From contig CAJUQY010000011.1 in the NCBI GenBank assembly GCA_910588815.1, positions 8,745 to 72,744 of the forward strand: DNA of 64,000 nucleotides, given 5' to 3'. Below are positions 51,634-59,890 of the stretch, piece by piece; position 1 is the first letter of the stretch, and every line of letters starts with the position of its first letter. The notes beneath the pieces are model-generated. The model did no database searches and was not told the origin of the DNA. It saw only the letters and a program-made list of their open reading frames with translations. The stretch comes from an uncultured Lachnospiraceae bacterium (GTDB taxonomy: Bacteria; Bacillota; Clostridia; Lachnospirales; Lachnospiraceae). The position numbers and the translations under genes are program-made.

Positions 51634-52866
51634 TCAGACCCGGGTATGTACAAACCGCCGGACACCTGAGACAAACTGCCGGAAACTCTCTGAACGGTTA
51701 TCCAGCAAAAGCCCCTGCCGCCATAATTGTCCCAACAAATCTCCGGCCTCATATAGTTCCCTGACCACTTTGCATTCTGACGCTCTGTGGATTTTTGTAT
51801 AACCGTCTTTTTTAATCAGGAAATACAGCTCTTCCAGACGGACTGCATTGAGGAAATCCGGCGAATGAGTAGAAATAAAGACTTGTCCCCCCTCTTCTGA
51901 ATACATCCGGAATTCCTCTGCCAGTTCAAACAAAAGCTGCGGATACAATTGGTTTTCCGGTTCTTCAACACAGAGCAGCGCATGCTTCTCCGGATCCTTC
52001 AAAAGAAGAAGATAAGTAAACATCTTGATGGTTCCGTCAGACACAAACCGGGACACAAAGGGGTCTTTAAAATTCCCATCCTGGAAACGGAGCACGATCC
52101 GTCCGTCTTCTGTCTCCTGTGCCTCCACTTTTGAAACGCCGGGAACCCGCTTTTCCATAGCTTTTAAAATTTCCCCGAACACTTCTTTATGGTTATCATA
52201 CATATATTTTGCAACCAACGCAAGATTGTCTCCCGACGTAGACACACGTTCACTATAACCCGCATCTTTTACGCCTCTTGCCTCTTCAATGTGAAAATCA
52301 GATACATACCAATCCTCAATTAACCTGCGAAGCTGGGAAACTGCAATAAACTCCTTAAATTGTCCCAATCCTTTTATAGCGAGAATATCCGGAGAATCCA
52401 GCTTTTGTGGGCTGCGCTCTGCCAGCCGTACGTCTTTATATTCTGTCAGCTCTCCATCGGCAGCAACGCCCTCTCCATATGAAAAATCCAGTACTTTCCA
52501 AGGCGCTCCGGTCTGCCCGCGCCGAAAGCGCATAACTTCTTTTTTTATTGCCGGCTTTTTATCCGGTAAAAGGCAAATGACCATCTGATAAGTAATAATC
52601 GGTTCGTCAAGAGAAGGGCGGAATTTAATCTCGAATTCAATATCCCCAGTCTGCCCTCTGGAAATGACCTCCGAAAATCCGCCGCGCCTTGCCAATGCCG
52701 CCCTTATATTCGTCTGCAGCGCATCATGCAAAAATCCAAACACGTCAAAAAAAGTAGTCTTGCCAGCGCCATTCATGCCAAGAAACACAGCCATATTGGG
52801 AATGTCTTCTACTGTAACATCCTGAAACACCCGATAGTTCCTGATTTTTATTGTTTCAATTTTCAT
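51634..52866 (-). CDS. AAA-family (RecF/OLD-like) ATPase
   Basis: 410 residues. Walker A LGMNGAGKTTFFDVF near residue 30, ABC-like signature region FVSDGTIKMFTYLLLL, Walker B LLCVEEPENQLYPQ, and ISTHSPDFLNAV. This AAA_21/AAA_15 architecture is shared by OLD-type nucleases and several anti-phage gene pairs that combine such an ATPase with a small DUF4276 effector. No toprim or other effector domain is seen within it and no partner gene adjoins, so a defence role is only a possibility. ATG 52866 follows AAGGA. Confidence 0.82.
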   Translation of the reverse strand: MKIETIKIRNYRVFQDVTVEDIPNMAVFLGMNGAGKTTFFDVFGFLHDALQTNIRAALARRGGFSEVISRGQTGDIEFEIKFRPSLDEPIITYQMVICLLPDKKPAIKKEVMRFRRGQTGAPWKVLDFSYGEGVAADGELTEYKDVRLAERSPQKLDSPDILAIKGLGQFKEFIAVSQLRRLIEDWYVSDFHIEEARGVKDAGYSERVSTSGDNLALVAKYMYDNHKEVFGEILKAMEKRVPGVSKVEAQETEDGRIVLRFQDGNFKDPFVSRFVSDGTIKMFTYLLLLKDPEKHALLCVEEPENQLYPQLLFELAEEFRMYSEEGGQVFISTHSPDFLNAVRLEELYFLIKKDGYTKIHRASECKVVRELYEAGDLLGQLWRQGLLLDNRSESFRQFVSGVRRFVHTRV

Positions 52867-52907
52867 AGCCGTGTCCTTCTTTCCCACACTCTCATTTTTC
52901 TATGAAC

Positions 52908-52936
52908 ATCATACTATGATTATTTTCCTTTGGCAA
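52908..52936 (-). promoter_or_regulatory. Promoter for the AAA ATPase gene
   Basis: TTGCCA (52936-52931) and TATGAT (52913-52908), 17-base spacer, minus strand. Confidence 0.6.
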
Positions 52937-52994
52937 TCCCTTTATTCATTGGCCGGCAATGCACCCAAAGGGTACTCAGCCAGGCGGACATACC

Positions 52995-54362
52995 CTAAAG
53001 GGCTAGCGTATCGTCCCGTTCGTCCAAACTGCCGCTCCAGAGATAATGGTCTGTCTCTTTCACAATCACCTTTTGCAAGAGCAGAAGACAGATCAGGTTC
53101 GGGAGGGCCATCAGGCCGTTTAAAAGGTCGGAAAGGGCCCAGACGACTCCCATAGAAGTAACGGCCCCGGCAAAGACAGACGCCAAGTAAAGCAGACGGT
53201 AGTATTTAAGCGCCCTCTCCCCAAATAAATAAGAAACGGCCTGCTCCCCGTAAAAGCTCCAGCCCAGGATGGTGGCGAAGGCGAAAATCACCAGGGATAC
53301 GGCAAAGATCACATGGCCGAAACCGTTCATCAGACCGAAAGCCGCCTCCGCCAGATCCCCGCCGGAAATCCCCGCAAAAGCTTCCGGCCGATGGAGCATG
53401 GAGGAGACGATGACGATCCCCGTCACGGCGCAGAACACCACTGTGTCCCAGAAGGTTCCCGTCATGGAAACCAGGGCCTGCCGCACGGAATTCTTCGCCC
53501 GGGCTCCCGCCGCCGCCATGGGTGCGGTCCCCAGTCCGGACTCGTCGGAAAAAAGCCCTCTGGCGATCCCCTGCCTGGCCGCCTGAAGGACAGTGCTTCC
53601 CACAAAGCCCCCCGCTGCCGCCCGGGGAGTGAAAGCCGCCGTCACAATCAGCCGGATGGCCGGCAGCACAAAGGCCCGGTTGATATATAAGAGAGCGGCG
53701 CAGCCTCCCAGATAAAAGACAGCCATAAACGGGATCAGCTTCTCACAAACCCCCGCTATTTTTTTCGCCCCTCCCAGGATAACCACCGCCGCCAGCGCGC
53801 AGATCAGGACTCCCGTGACGGCCGGTTTCACCTGAAACGCCGTCTCCATGACGCTTCCGATGGCATTGGCCTGAACGCTGCACCCGGTCCCAAAGGCCGC
53901 AAATGCCGCCAGCGCCGAAAAAATAAGGGCAAGCGGTCTGGAATGAAGCGCTGTCTCCATCACATACATGGGGCCGCCAAGATAGCCGCCGGATCCGGAG
54001 CGCCTCCGGTATTTGACCGACAGTAAAGATTCCCCGTATTTGGTCGCCATGCCGAAGACACCTGTCAGCCAGCACCAGAACACGGCCCCCGGGCCGCCGA
54101 GGGCCACCGCCATGGAGACCCCGATGATGTTGCCCGTGCCGAGGGTGGCCGCCAGAGCCGTGGCCAGGGCCGCAAAGGGGCTCATTCCGCCCTCCGCCCC
54201 GTCCTCCTCCGTCACGGAAAGCCGGAGGGCTTTTAAGATTTTGCGCTGTGGCCACCTAAGCCGCAGGGTCAGGAGCAGGTGGACTCCCATGAGAAGAAGC
54301 ATCATCGGCAGTCCCCACACGATACCGTTTAAATTGTCCAGGAAAGATTTTAATCCGTTCAT
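52995..54362 (-). CDS. Alanine/glycine:cation symporter (AGCS family)
   Basis: 455 residues, about 11 membrane helices. Family motifs: ALATALAATLGTGNIIGVSMAV near 65-86, GPGAVFWCWLTGVFGMATKYGES (quoted: FWCWLTGVFGMATKYGE), and FSDESGLGTAPMAAAGA. Na+- or H+-coupled uptake of alanine or glycine. ATG 54362 is the first Met before the conserved region; the ribosome-binding site is poor. The structured repeat copy 2 lies immediately upstream. Confidence 0.92.
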   Translation of the reverse strand: MNGLKSFLDNLNGIVWGLPMMLLLMGVHLLLTLRLRWPQRKILKALRLSVTEEDGAEGGMSPFAALATALAATLGTGNIIGVSMAVALGGPGAVFWCWLTGVFGMATKYGESLLSVKYRRRSGSGGYLGGPMYVMETALHSRPLALIFSALAAFAAFGTGCSVQANAIGSVMETAFQVKPAVTGVLICALAAVVILGGAKKIAGVCEKLIPFMAVFYLGGCAALLYINRAFVLPAIRLIVTAAFTPRAAAGGFVGSTVLQAARQGIARGLFSDESGLGTAPMAAAGARAKNSVRQALVSMTGTFWDTVVFCAVTGIVIVSSMLHRPEAFAGISGGDLAEAAFGLMNGFGHVIFAVSLVIFAFATILGWSFYGEQAVSYLFGERALKYYRLLYLASVFAGAVTSMGVVWALSDLLNGLMALPNLICLLLLQKVIVKETDHYLWSGSLDERDDTLAL

Positions 54363-54418
54363 GCAACAATATATGCGGGGATGTCCGGTAATATACGCCG
54401 GAGAGTTCGGGCATACAC

Positions 54419-54596
54419 GCCGTCCGGGGGCTCTCCGTCCCGGCAAGACACGTCGGATTTCGCAATGACGCTCCGCCGCCTGTCAGCTGCCGCCGTTTTG
54501 CCTAATGAAACGGGGCAAAAGACGGCAGCAGCTATGCTCGCGTCATTGCAAAATCTTTCCTATCGTCTTCGCCGGGAAGGAGAGCCCCCGGACGGC
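54419..54596 (+). repeat. Structured intergenic repeat, copy 2 (GACACGTCG...CCTATCGTC family)
   Basis: 178-bp element. Outer arms 54419-54444 and 54571-54596 are complementary but unlike those of copies 1 and 3. Inner motifs GACACGTCG (54447-54455) and CCTATCGTC (54559-54567). Inner stems: GCAATGACG (54462-54470) with CGTCATTGC (54541-54549), and AGCTGCCG (54485-54492) with CGGCAGCAGCT (54523-54533). GCTATGCTCG matches copy 1. Sits just upstream of the AGCS gene, on the opposite strand orientation. Confidence 0.85.
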
Positions 54597-54666
54597 TGGC
54601 AGCCGAATAAGCATCTGGTTTTCCTGCGTGGATTGGAAGATGACATCCAATCGGCCGGCGGGCATT

Positions 54667-54790
54667 CTTGCATCAAGTGTGCCTCCATTGGCAAGAATAT
54701 TCACGACCTCAAACAGCTTATCCAGCTCTTTGTTCTATTTCTTCGCCAGCTTAAAATTCTTTTGAATTGCTTTGTAAACTTTACCGCGCA
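54667..54790 (-). pseudogene. Decayed YafQ/RelE-like toxin gene fragment
   Basis: Minus-strand fragments spell a broken toxin: VKFTKQFKR in one frame, then, after a frameshift, KNFKLAKK-stop-NKELDKLFEVV and NILANGGTLDA in another. The order FTKQFK...LLANG-L is typical of YafQ mRNA interferases, but the catalytic C-terminal half is missing and one in-frame TAG interrupts it. No antitoxin gene was found. It lies directly after the ABC permease stop and next to repeat copy 2. Confidence 0.6.
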
Positions 54791-54791
54791 C

Positions 54792-56807
54792 TCACCGCAC
54801 AATCCTGTAATACACTCTGGCCGTGAGCCGGTAAACAACCAGGTAAAAGAGGCCGAAGGCGGCGATGGTGCAGGCGGTACAGACCGCAAACAGAGTCACG
54901 TTCTGCATGTTAAAGAGAGACAGCACCCTGGTCAGGAAGGGGAAGGCGACGGCAACGTGGATGCCCGCGCCGGCAAGGGGCAGCAGGAACACTGTGAGTA
55001 CCTGGGAATGGATGGAACGGCGGATCTCCCTGCCGCTCATTCCCACTTTTTTCATGATGGAAAAACGGGCCGCATCGTCATATCCCTCCGAGAGCTGCTT
55101 GTAATAAATGATCAACACCGTGGCCATCAAAAACAGGAGCCCCAAGAACACGCCGATGAAAAACAGGCCGCCGAAGATTCCAAGGCTTCCCTCCTTCGAT
55201 CCTGCAATGCTGCTCACGGAGACCGGAAGCTCTGCCCCGCCGTCCTCCGCCTTTCCGGCCAGCCTGTGATATAACAGATCTGCCGTCCGCGACTGGAGCT
55301 CTTCACTGCCGCCCACCTGGAAACCATAGATTCGCTCCGGTGCGGAGGCATGTTCTCCGTAAATCTCCCTCTGCATTCGGTTCAGCGTTTCAAATTCTTC
55401 CTTTCCGTCTACCACCAGCAAATAACTGTAGGTATTGCTTCCGGCTGTCCTCGCCACTCCGCCCGGGAGCTTTTTTTGCGTCCCCCTGATGTGGTATTCC
55501 CGTCCCATGACAGAAAGAACACCATCCCGGAAAGCATTCCCCGAAACGCCGGCCAGGTAAACCTCTCCCTCCGCCAGTGAAACCGCATCCCCCGTAAGCC
55601 TCCCATAATCTTCCGCCGTCATGACATAGAGAGTCCTCAGCGCATTCATTTCCAGAATCGAGGCATCTTCCGCCCCCGCCTCCAGGCTGTTTCCCCGCTC
55701 CAACGTGGAAAAACCCAGAAGCACATAAGAGGTTTCCTCCGAGGGCGAAAGCCCTTCCTCCGCAAGAATCTGCCCCGCAAGCTCCCTAAGCCGCGCGCCT
55801 GCCTCTTCCGAGCAATCCACCGAAGTCAGCTGGATCTCCCGGAAATTCTCCGCCCGGGCAATGTCGTCGATGCCCATATACAGGCTCAGGCTGGAAGACA
55901 CCATGACAAGCACCATGGTGGACAGCACGCAAATATTGGCAAGCCCCACCGCATTCTGCCGCATCCGGTACAACATGCCGGACACGGAAATAAAATGATT
56001 CGCCTTGTAATAATACCCCTTGCGGCTCCGGAGGATTTTGAGAAAAGCAATACTCCCGGCCGTAAAAATGAAATAGGTCCCGATAATCACAAAAGTCACC
56101 GCCACGAAAAACAGCGCCAGGGCCGCCACAGGATTTTTGATGGAAACCGCCATGGCATACCCGACCCCAAGGCAGATGATTCCGAGAAGGGCCGTAATCC
56201 ATTTGGTCTTCGGTTCCCGCTCCCCCGCCCTGCTCTCCTGCAAAAGCTCCATGGGACTCTTAAACTGGATCAGACGCACACTGTTTAAAAAGATGAACAG
56301 AAAAATCACCGGAAACAGGACTCCGGTATTCCGGAATGCCTTTCCCGAAAGATAGAAATCAAGGGGAACCCCGCCTCCAAACATGCGCAGAATCAGTAAA
56401 AACATGAGCTTATCGAAAAGCATTCCAAATCCCAGGCCCAGAACCAGCGTCAAAAATCCGGTGCCGGCAGTCTCCCAGAACAGCATCCGGGCCAGGTGCC
56501 TCTTCTCCATCCCGAGAATGTTGTAAAGAGCAATCTCCCGCCGCCTCTGCTTCATCAGAAAGCTGTTGGTGTAAAACAAAAAAATCACTGCAAACAACGC
56601 TACCACGCCGCTGGCCATATTAAGAGCCGCCCGGACGCTGTTCCCGCCGATCACCTGGCTGATGCCCGGATTGTCCGCCAGAGAACAGATGATAAAATAC
56701 ATGGCCGCCGTAATGACGCAGGTTAAAAGATAAGGGAAGTACACTCTGCCGTTCTTCCGGAGGTTGGAAGCGGCCAGCTTCGGATAAAAAAACATCTGAT
56801 TATTCAT
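54792..56807 (-). CDS. BceB-like ABC transporter permease
   Basis: 671 residues, FtsX-type permease of the peptide-antibiotic (BceAB) class. Ten predicted membrane helices with a large extracellular domain (about residues 310-525) between helices 7 and 8. N-terminus FYPKLAASNLRKNGRVYFPYLLTC is typical. ATG 56807 follows AGGAGG by eight bases and overlaps the ATPase stop. Expected to work with the adjacent ATPase and two-component system in sensing and resisting cell-wall-active peptides. Confidence 0.9.
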   Translation of the reverse strand: MNNQMFFYPKLAASNLRKNGRVYFPYLLTCVITAAMYFIICSLADNPGISQVIGGNSVRAALNMASGVVALFAVIFLFYTNSFLMKQRRREIALYNILGMEKRHLARMLFWETAGTGFLTLVLGLGFGMLFDKLMFLLILRMFGGGVPLDFYLSGKAFRNTGVLFPVIFLFIFLNSVRLIQFKSPMELLQESRAGEREPKTKWITALLGIICLGVGYAMAVSIKNPVAALALFFVAVTFVIIGTYFIFTAGSIAFLKILRSRKGYYYKANHFISVSGMLYRMRQNAVGLANICVLSTMVLVMVSSSLSLYMGIDDIARAENFREIQLTSVDCSEEAGARLRELAGQILAEEGLSPSEETSYVLLGFSTLERGNSLEAGAEDASILEMNALRTLYVMTAEDYGRLTGDAVSLAEGEVYLAGVSGNAFRDGVLSVMGREYHIRGTQKKLPGGVARTAGSNTYSYLLVVDGKEEFETLNRMQREIYGEHASAPERIYGFQVGGSEELQSRTADLLYHRLAGKAEDGGAELPVSVSSIAGSKEGSLGIFGGLFFIGVFLGLLFLMATVLIIYYKQLSEGYDDAARFSIMKKVGMSGREIRRSIHSQVLTVFLLPLAGAGIHVAVAFPFLTRVLSLFNMQNVTLFAVCTACTIAAFGLFYLVVYRLTARVYYRIVR

Positions 56808-57567
56808 GACGTCCGCCTCCTGTCGCAATCATGGTCAGTGTATCAGATATTTTCTGGTACAGCTGTTCCGAAGTGTCCCTTCCTTTATAAATCTGGTGGA
56901 ATACCTCGCCGTCCTTGATGAACAGCACCCGCTTCGCCTTGCTGGCCGCCCGGACGCTGTGGGTCACCATGACGATGGTCTGCCCGCTGTCATTTAAAAG
57001 TCCGAAGAGCTCCAGCAGATTTTCCGAAGCCCTGGAATCCAGCGCCCCCGTGGGTTCGTCCGCCAGCAAAAGCTCCGGCTCGGTGATGACAGCTCTGGCC
57101 ACCGCCGCCCTCTGCTTCTGCCCCCCGGACACCTCATAGGGAAACTTGGAAAGAATCGGGGCAATTCCAAGCCGTCCGGCGATCTCCTGAAGCTTTTGCT
57201 CCATCTCCCCGTACCGTTTCCCCGCCAGCACCAGAGGAAGGAAAATATTGTCCCGGATAGAAAAATTATCCAACAGGTTGAAATCCTGAAAGACAAAGCC
57301 CAGGTTCTCCCGTCTGAAAGCCGCCAGTTCCCGGTCCGGCACCCCCGCAAGGTCCTTCCCGTTCAAAAACACTTTTCCTCCCGTGGGCTTATCCAGAGCC
57401 GCCAGAATATTTAAGAGCGTGGTCTTCCCCGAACCGGATTCTCCCATAATCGCCGTATATTCTCCTTTCTCCACGGAAAAACTCACGCTTTTCAATGCCT
57501 CCACCTGATTCCCGCCGAATCTGGTGGTATAAATTTTGTTGAGCTGTCTCACATCCAGCATCGCCAT
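56800..57567 (-). CDS. BceA-like ABC transporter ATPase
   Basis: 255-residue ATPase. Walker A MGESGSGKTTLLNIL, Q-loop GFVFQDFNLLDN, signature VSGGQKQRAAVARA, Walker B LLLADEPTGALDS, H-loop MVTHSVRAA. ATG 57567 lies ten bases after AAGGAGG. Partner of the downstream permease; sequence class matches MacB/BceA exporters. Confidence 0.93.
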   Translation of the reverse strand: MAMLDVRQLNKIYTTRFGGNQVEALKSVSFSVEKGEYTAIMGESGSGKTTLLNILAALDKPTGGKVFLNGKDLAGVPDRELAAFRRENLGFVFQDFNLLDNFSIRDNIFLPLVLAGKRYGEMEQKLQEIAGRLGIAPILSKFPYEVSGGQKQRAAVARAVITEPELLLADEPTGALDSRASENLLELFGLLNDSGQTIVMVTHSVRAASKAKRVLFIKDGEVFHQIYKGRDTSEQLYQKISDTLTMIATGGGRHE

Positions 57568-57762
57568 AGCTCCTCTACCTCCTTGCATGTTGTAGCCGCG
57601 GCCCCGCACCGTGTGTCCGCCCTGCAGAGATCCTCCTCCACTATCCGGACACACGGTATATCCGTTCTCCCGCCGCCTGCATCCAGTATACAAAAAGGGA
57701 AGAGTCCTTGCCATGCATCCGCCTTACAATTCTCCCCGCAGCCTTACAAAATTGAAAGCTTT

Positions 57763-57885
57763 GACACTCCTGCCCTGCATTTCACATTTTGTGTTCTATA
57801 AGGGGAGAACGCCGGTTTCTCCCTGGAAAGAAACCGGCGCTCTCTCCGCAAGGTCTTCGAATACGAAATGCAGGGCGGGAGTGTC
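57763..57885. other. Large two-tier hairpin between the sensor kinase and BceA-like genes
   Basis: Outer arms 57763-57783 and 57865-57885 are 21-bp inverted repeats with one mismatch (GACACTCC...GCATTTC). An inner perfect stem pairs CGCCGGTTTC (57810-57819) with GAAACCGGCG (57830-57839). No T run follows, so it may be a pause, processing or differential-expression element rather than a plain terminator. The remaining spacer (57568-57762) shows no gene. Confidence 0.7.
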
Positions 57886-57893
57886 GGGCGCGT

Positions 57894-58874
57894 CTACTCG
57901 GGCCGCACCTTCGCCTCGTCCATCCGGATGCACACTTTCGTCCCGGCTCCGGGCTCCGACTCGATGGTGATCTCGTGGGAAAGCTTTTTACAAATTTCCC
58001 GACACAGATAAAGACCGATGCCGGTGGAGCTTTCCACCGTCCGCCCATTCGTCCCGGTGAAGCCCCTCTCCCAGATGCGGGGCAGATCCGCCGGGTCGAT
58101 GCCGATGCCGGTGTCCTCGATAACCAAGGTTTTTCCCGGTTCCATGTAGATCCGGATCCCGCCCTCCCTGGTGTATTTGAGGGCATTGGAAAGAAGCTGT
58201 TCCAGAGCGAAGGAAAGCCATTTTTCATCGGTGAGCGCCTCGCCGTCCACATCCTCCAGAGAGAAGGAGAGCTTTTTCCGGATAAAAAGCGGAGCAAATT
58301 TCCGCACGGTCTGCCTGACGAGCGGCAAAAGCGGAATCCTCCGGATCACAAAATCGGTCCCGTCTCCGGAAAGCCGCAGATAAGAAAGCACCATGCCCAC
58401 ATACTGCTCCACGGCAAAGAGCTCCGCGAGAAGCGTCCGGTCCCCGGCCTCATTTTCATCCAGCAAAAGCTTCATGGCGGCAATGGGTGTCTTCACCTGA
58501 TGGACCCACATGGTATAATAGTCCAGCTGATCCCGCCGTTCTGCCTGCACCTCCTCCGAAAGCCGCCTCCCCGCTTCCCATTCCTGCTTTACCAGCGCCC
58601 GCCACAGGGCCGCCTCCCCGCTTCCCGCCTCGGGGAGAAGCGAGAGCTCCGCAAGGGGCCGCTCCAAAAGCCACCGAAGCTCCCTATGCCGTTTCCGGTA
58701 ATAAAAAAAATCCCCAAGGATCACGCACCCCAGGAAAACACTACACAGTAAAAACGCATACCCTACGGCCCGGAAAGAAAGCCGCTCCAGCCAGAATACC
58801 AGCAGAAAAATCCCGGTACAAAAGAGGAGCAAAGCCGCCCCCCTCCGCCGATCCCTGATATAAGAAAGAATCAT
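57894..58874 (-). CDS. Intramembrane-sensing histidine kinase (BceS-like)
   Basis: 326 residues. Two close membrane helices (about 13-30 and 38-56) with almost no extracellular loop, the hallmark of BceS-type kinases that sense through their ABC transporter. Phospho-acceptor His in TMWVHQVKTPIAAMKLL near residue 123, N box QLLSNALKYTREGG, G1 IEDTGIGIDPADL, and G2 STGIGLYLCREI. ATG 58874 follows GGAGGAGG by six bases. Confidence 0.93.
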   Translation of the reverse strand: MILSYIRDRRRGAALLLFCTGIFLLVFWLERLSFRAVGYAFLLCSVFLGCVILGDFFYYRKRHRELRWLLERPLAELSLLPEAGSGEAALWRALVKQEWEAGRRLSEEVQAERRDQLDYYTMWVHQVKTPIAAMKLLLDENEAGDRTLLAELFAVEQYVGMVLSYLRLSGDGTDFVIRRIPLLPLVRQTVRKFAPLFIRKKLSFSLEDVDGEALTDEKWLSFALEQLLSNALKYTREGGIRIYMEPGKTLVIEDTGIGIDPADLPRIWERGFTGTNGRTVESSTGIGLYLCREICKKLSHEITIESEPGAGTKVCIRMDEAKVRPE

Positions 58875-58958
58875 CGTCAACCTCCTCCAAACCTCTTAAG
58901 TCCCCTATTGTTCTCAAAACCAGGAAGAAAAGCAATTCTTTTTCGCGAACAGCCTTGC

Positions 58959-59140
58959 GGGAAACCGCCCGCCGGCTTTTCCTAAGCAGACGATAGGAAG
59001 ATTTGGCTGATTTTGCTGCGGCTAGCGCAGGCGATTTTCGCCGACCCGGTTTGATGGAGGCAAAATTGCCTGCCATAGGCGGCGCAGCAAAATCAGTCAA
59101 ATCGACGTGTCTGCGTGGAAAAGCCGGCGGGCGGCTTCCC
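58959..59140 (-). repeat. Structured intergenic repeat, copy 3 (GACACGTCG...CCTATCGTC family)
   Basis: 182-bp element in the spacer between response regulator and kinase. Read on the minus strand it has the same order as copies 1 and 2: GCAGACACGTCG (59114-59103) and CCTATCGTCTGC (58997-58986). Outer arms 58959-58982 and 59117-59140 are inverted repeats. Inner stems: TGATTTTGCTGC with GCAGCAAAATCA, and GGCAGGCAATTTT partly with AAAATCGCCTGC. No gene is seen in this 309-bp spacer. Confidence 0.85.
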
Positions 59141-59183
59141 TTCAGGATCCCCACAAGAGAAAAAGAATCGATTTTCTTCCGTC

Positions 59184-59858
59184 TCACCCCTCAACCAGAT
59201 ACCCGATCCCTTTTTTTGTCACGATGAAGTCCGTAAGCCCGGCGCCTGCAAGCTTCCGCCTGAGCCTGGTGACATTGACCGTCAGCGTGTTGTCGTCCAC
59301 ATAGCAGTCTGTCTCCCACAGCCGGTTCATCAGAAGCTCCCGGCTTACGATCCGTCCCCTGTTCTCCAGCAGCGTCTTCAGAATCCGGTATTCGTTCTTT
59401 GTCAGGTCCACCCGCTCTCCTCCCACGGTCAGTGCGGCCGCATCCAGGTCGAGAACCGCCCCCCTGTGCTCCAGAAGTTCCGTCTGAGGGCCAAAGTCAT
59501 AGGCTCTTCTCAAAACCGCCTGCACCTTGGCCGTCAGCACCTCCAGACTGAAGGGTTTCGCCACAAAATCGTCCCCGCCCATGTTCATGGCCATGACGAT
59601 ATTCATGTTGTCGGCGGCAGAGGAAAGAAAGAGAATCGGCACTTTGGAGATCTTTCGTATTTCCTGGCACCAGTGATAGCCGTTGTAAAACGGCAGGCTG
59701 ATGTCAAGGAGCACCAACTCCGGCTTACAGGAGAAAAACTCCCCCGTCACATTCCGGAAATCCCGGGCGAGGGACACCTCCATGCCCCAGGACTCCAGAT
59801 GCTTCTTCACCTGGGAGGCAATGACCTCGTCATCCTCCACAATCAATACCCGGTACAA
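59184..59858 (-). CDS. OmpR/PhoB-family response regulator (BceR-like)
   Basis: 224 residues. Receiver domain with VLIVEDDEVIA, phospho-acceptor Asp in LVLLDISLPFYNG, and KPFSLEVL; winged-helix effector with RVDLTKNEYRILKTLLENRG (quoted: LTKNEYRILKTL) and YVDDNTLTVNVTRLRRKL. TTG 59858 lies six bases after AAGGAGG and gives the natural N-terminus LYRVLIVEDD. Begins 33 bases after the purH stop, so may be partly co-transcribed with it. Confidence 0.93.
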   Translation of the reverse strand: MYRVLIVEDDEVIASQVKKHLESWGMEVSLARDFRNVTGEFFSCKPELVLLDISLPFYNGYHWCQEIRKISKVPILFLSSAADNMNIVMAMNMGGDDFVAKPFSLEVLTAKVQAVLRRAYDFGPQTELLEHRGAVLDLDAAALTVGGERVDLTKNEYRILKTLLENRGRIVSRELLMNRLWETDCYVDDNTLTVNVTRLRRKLAGAGLTDFIVTKKGIGYLVEG

Positions 59859-59890
59859 AAAACTCCTCCTTAGATGGCAGCAAAAATTAT

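Noticed and set aside
54363..54446. Upstream start giving a 28-residue longer AGCS protein
   Set aside because: The added residues are Arg/Pro-rich, overlap the repeat arm and are not conserved in the family.
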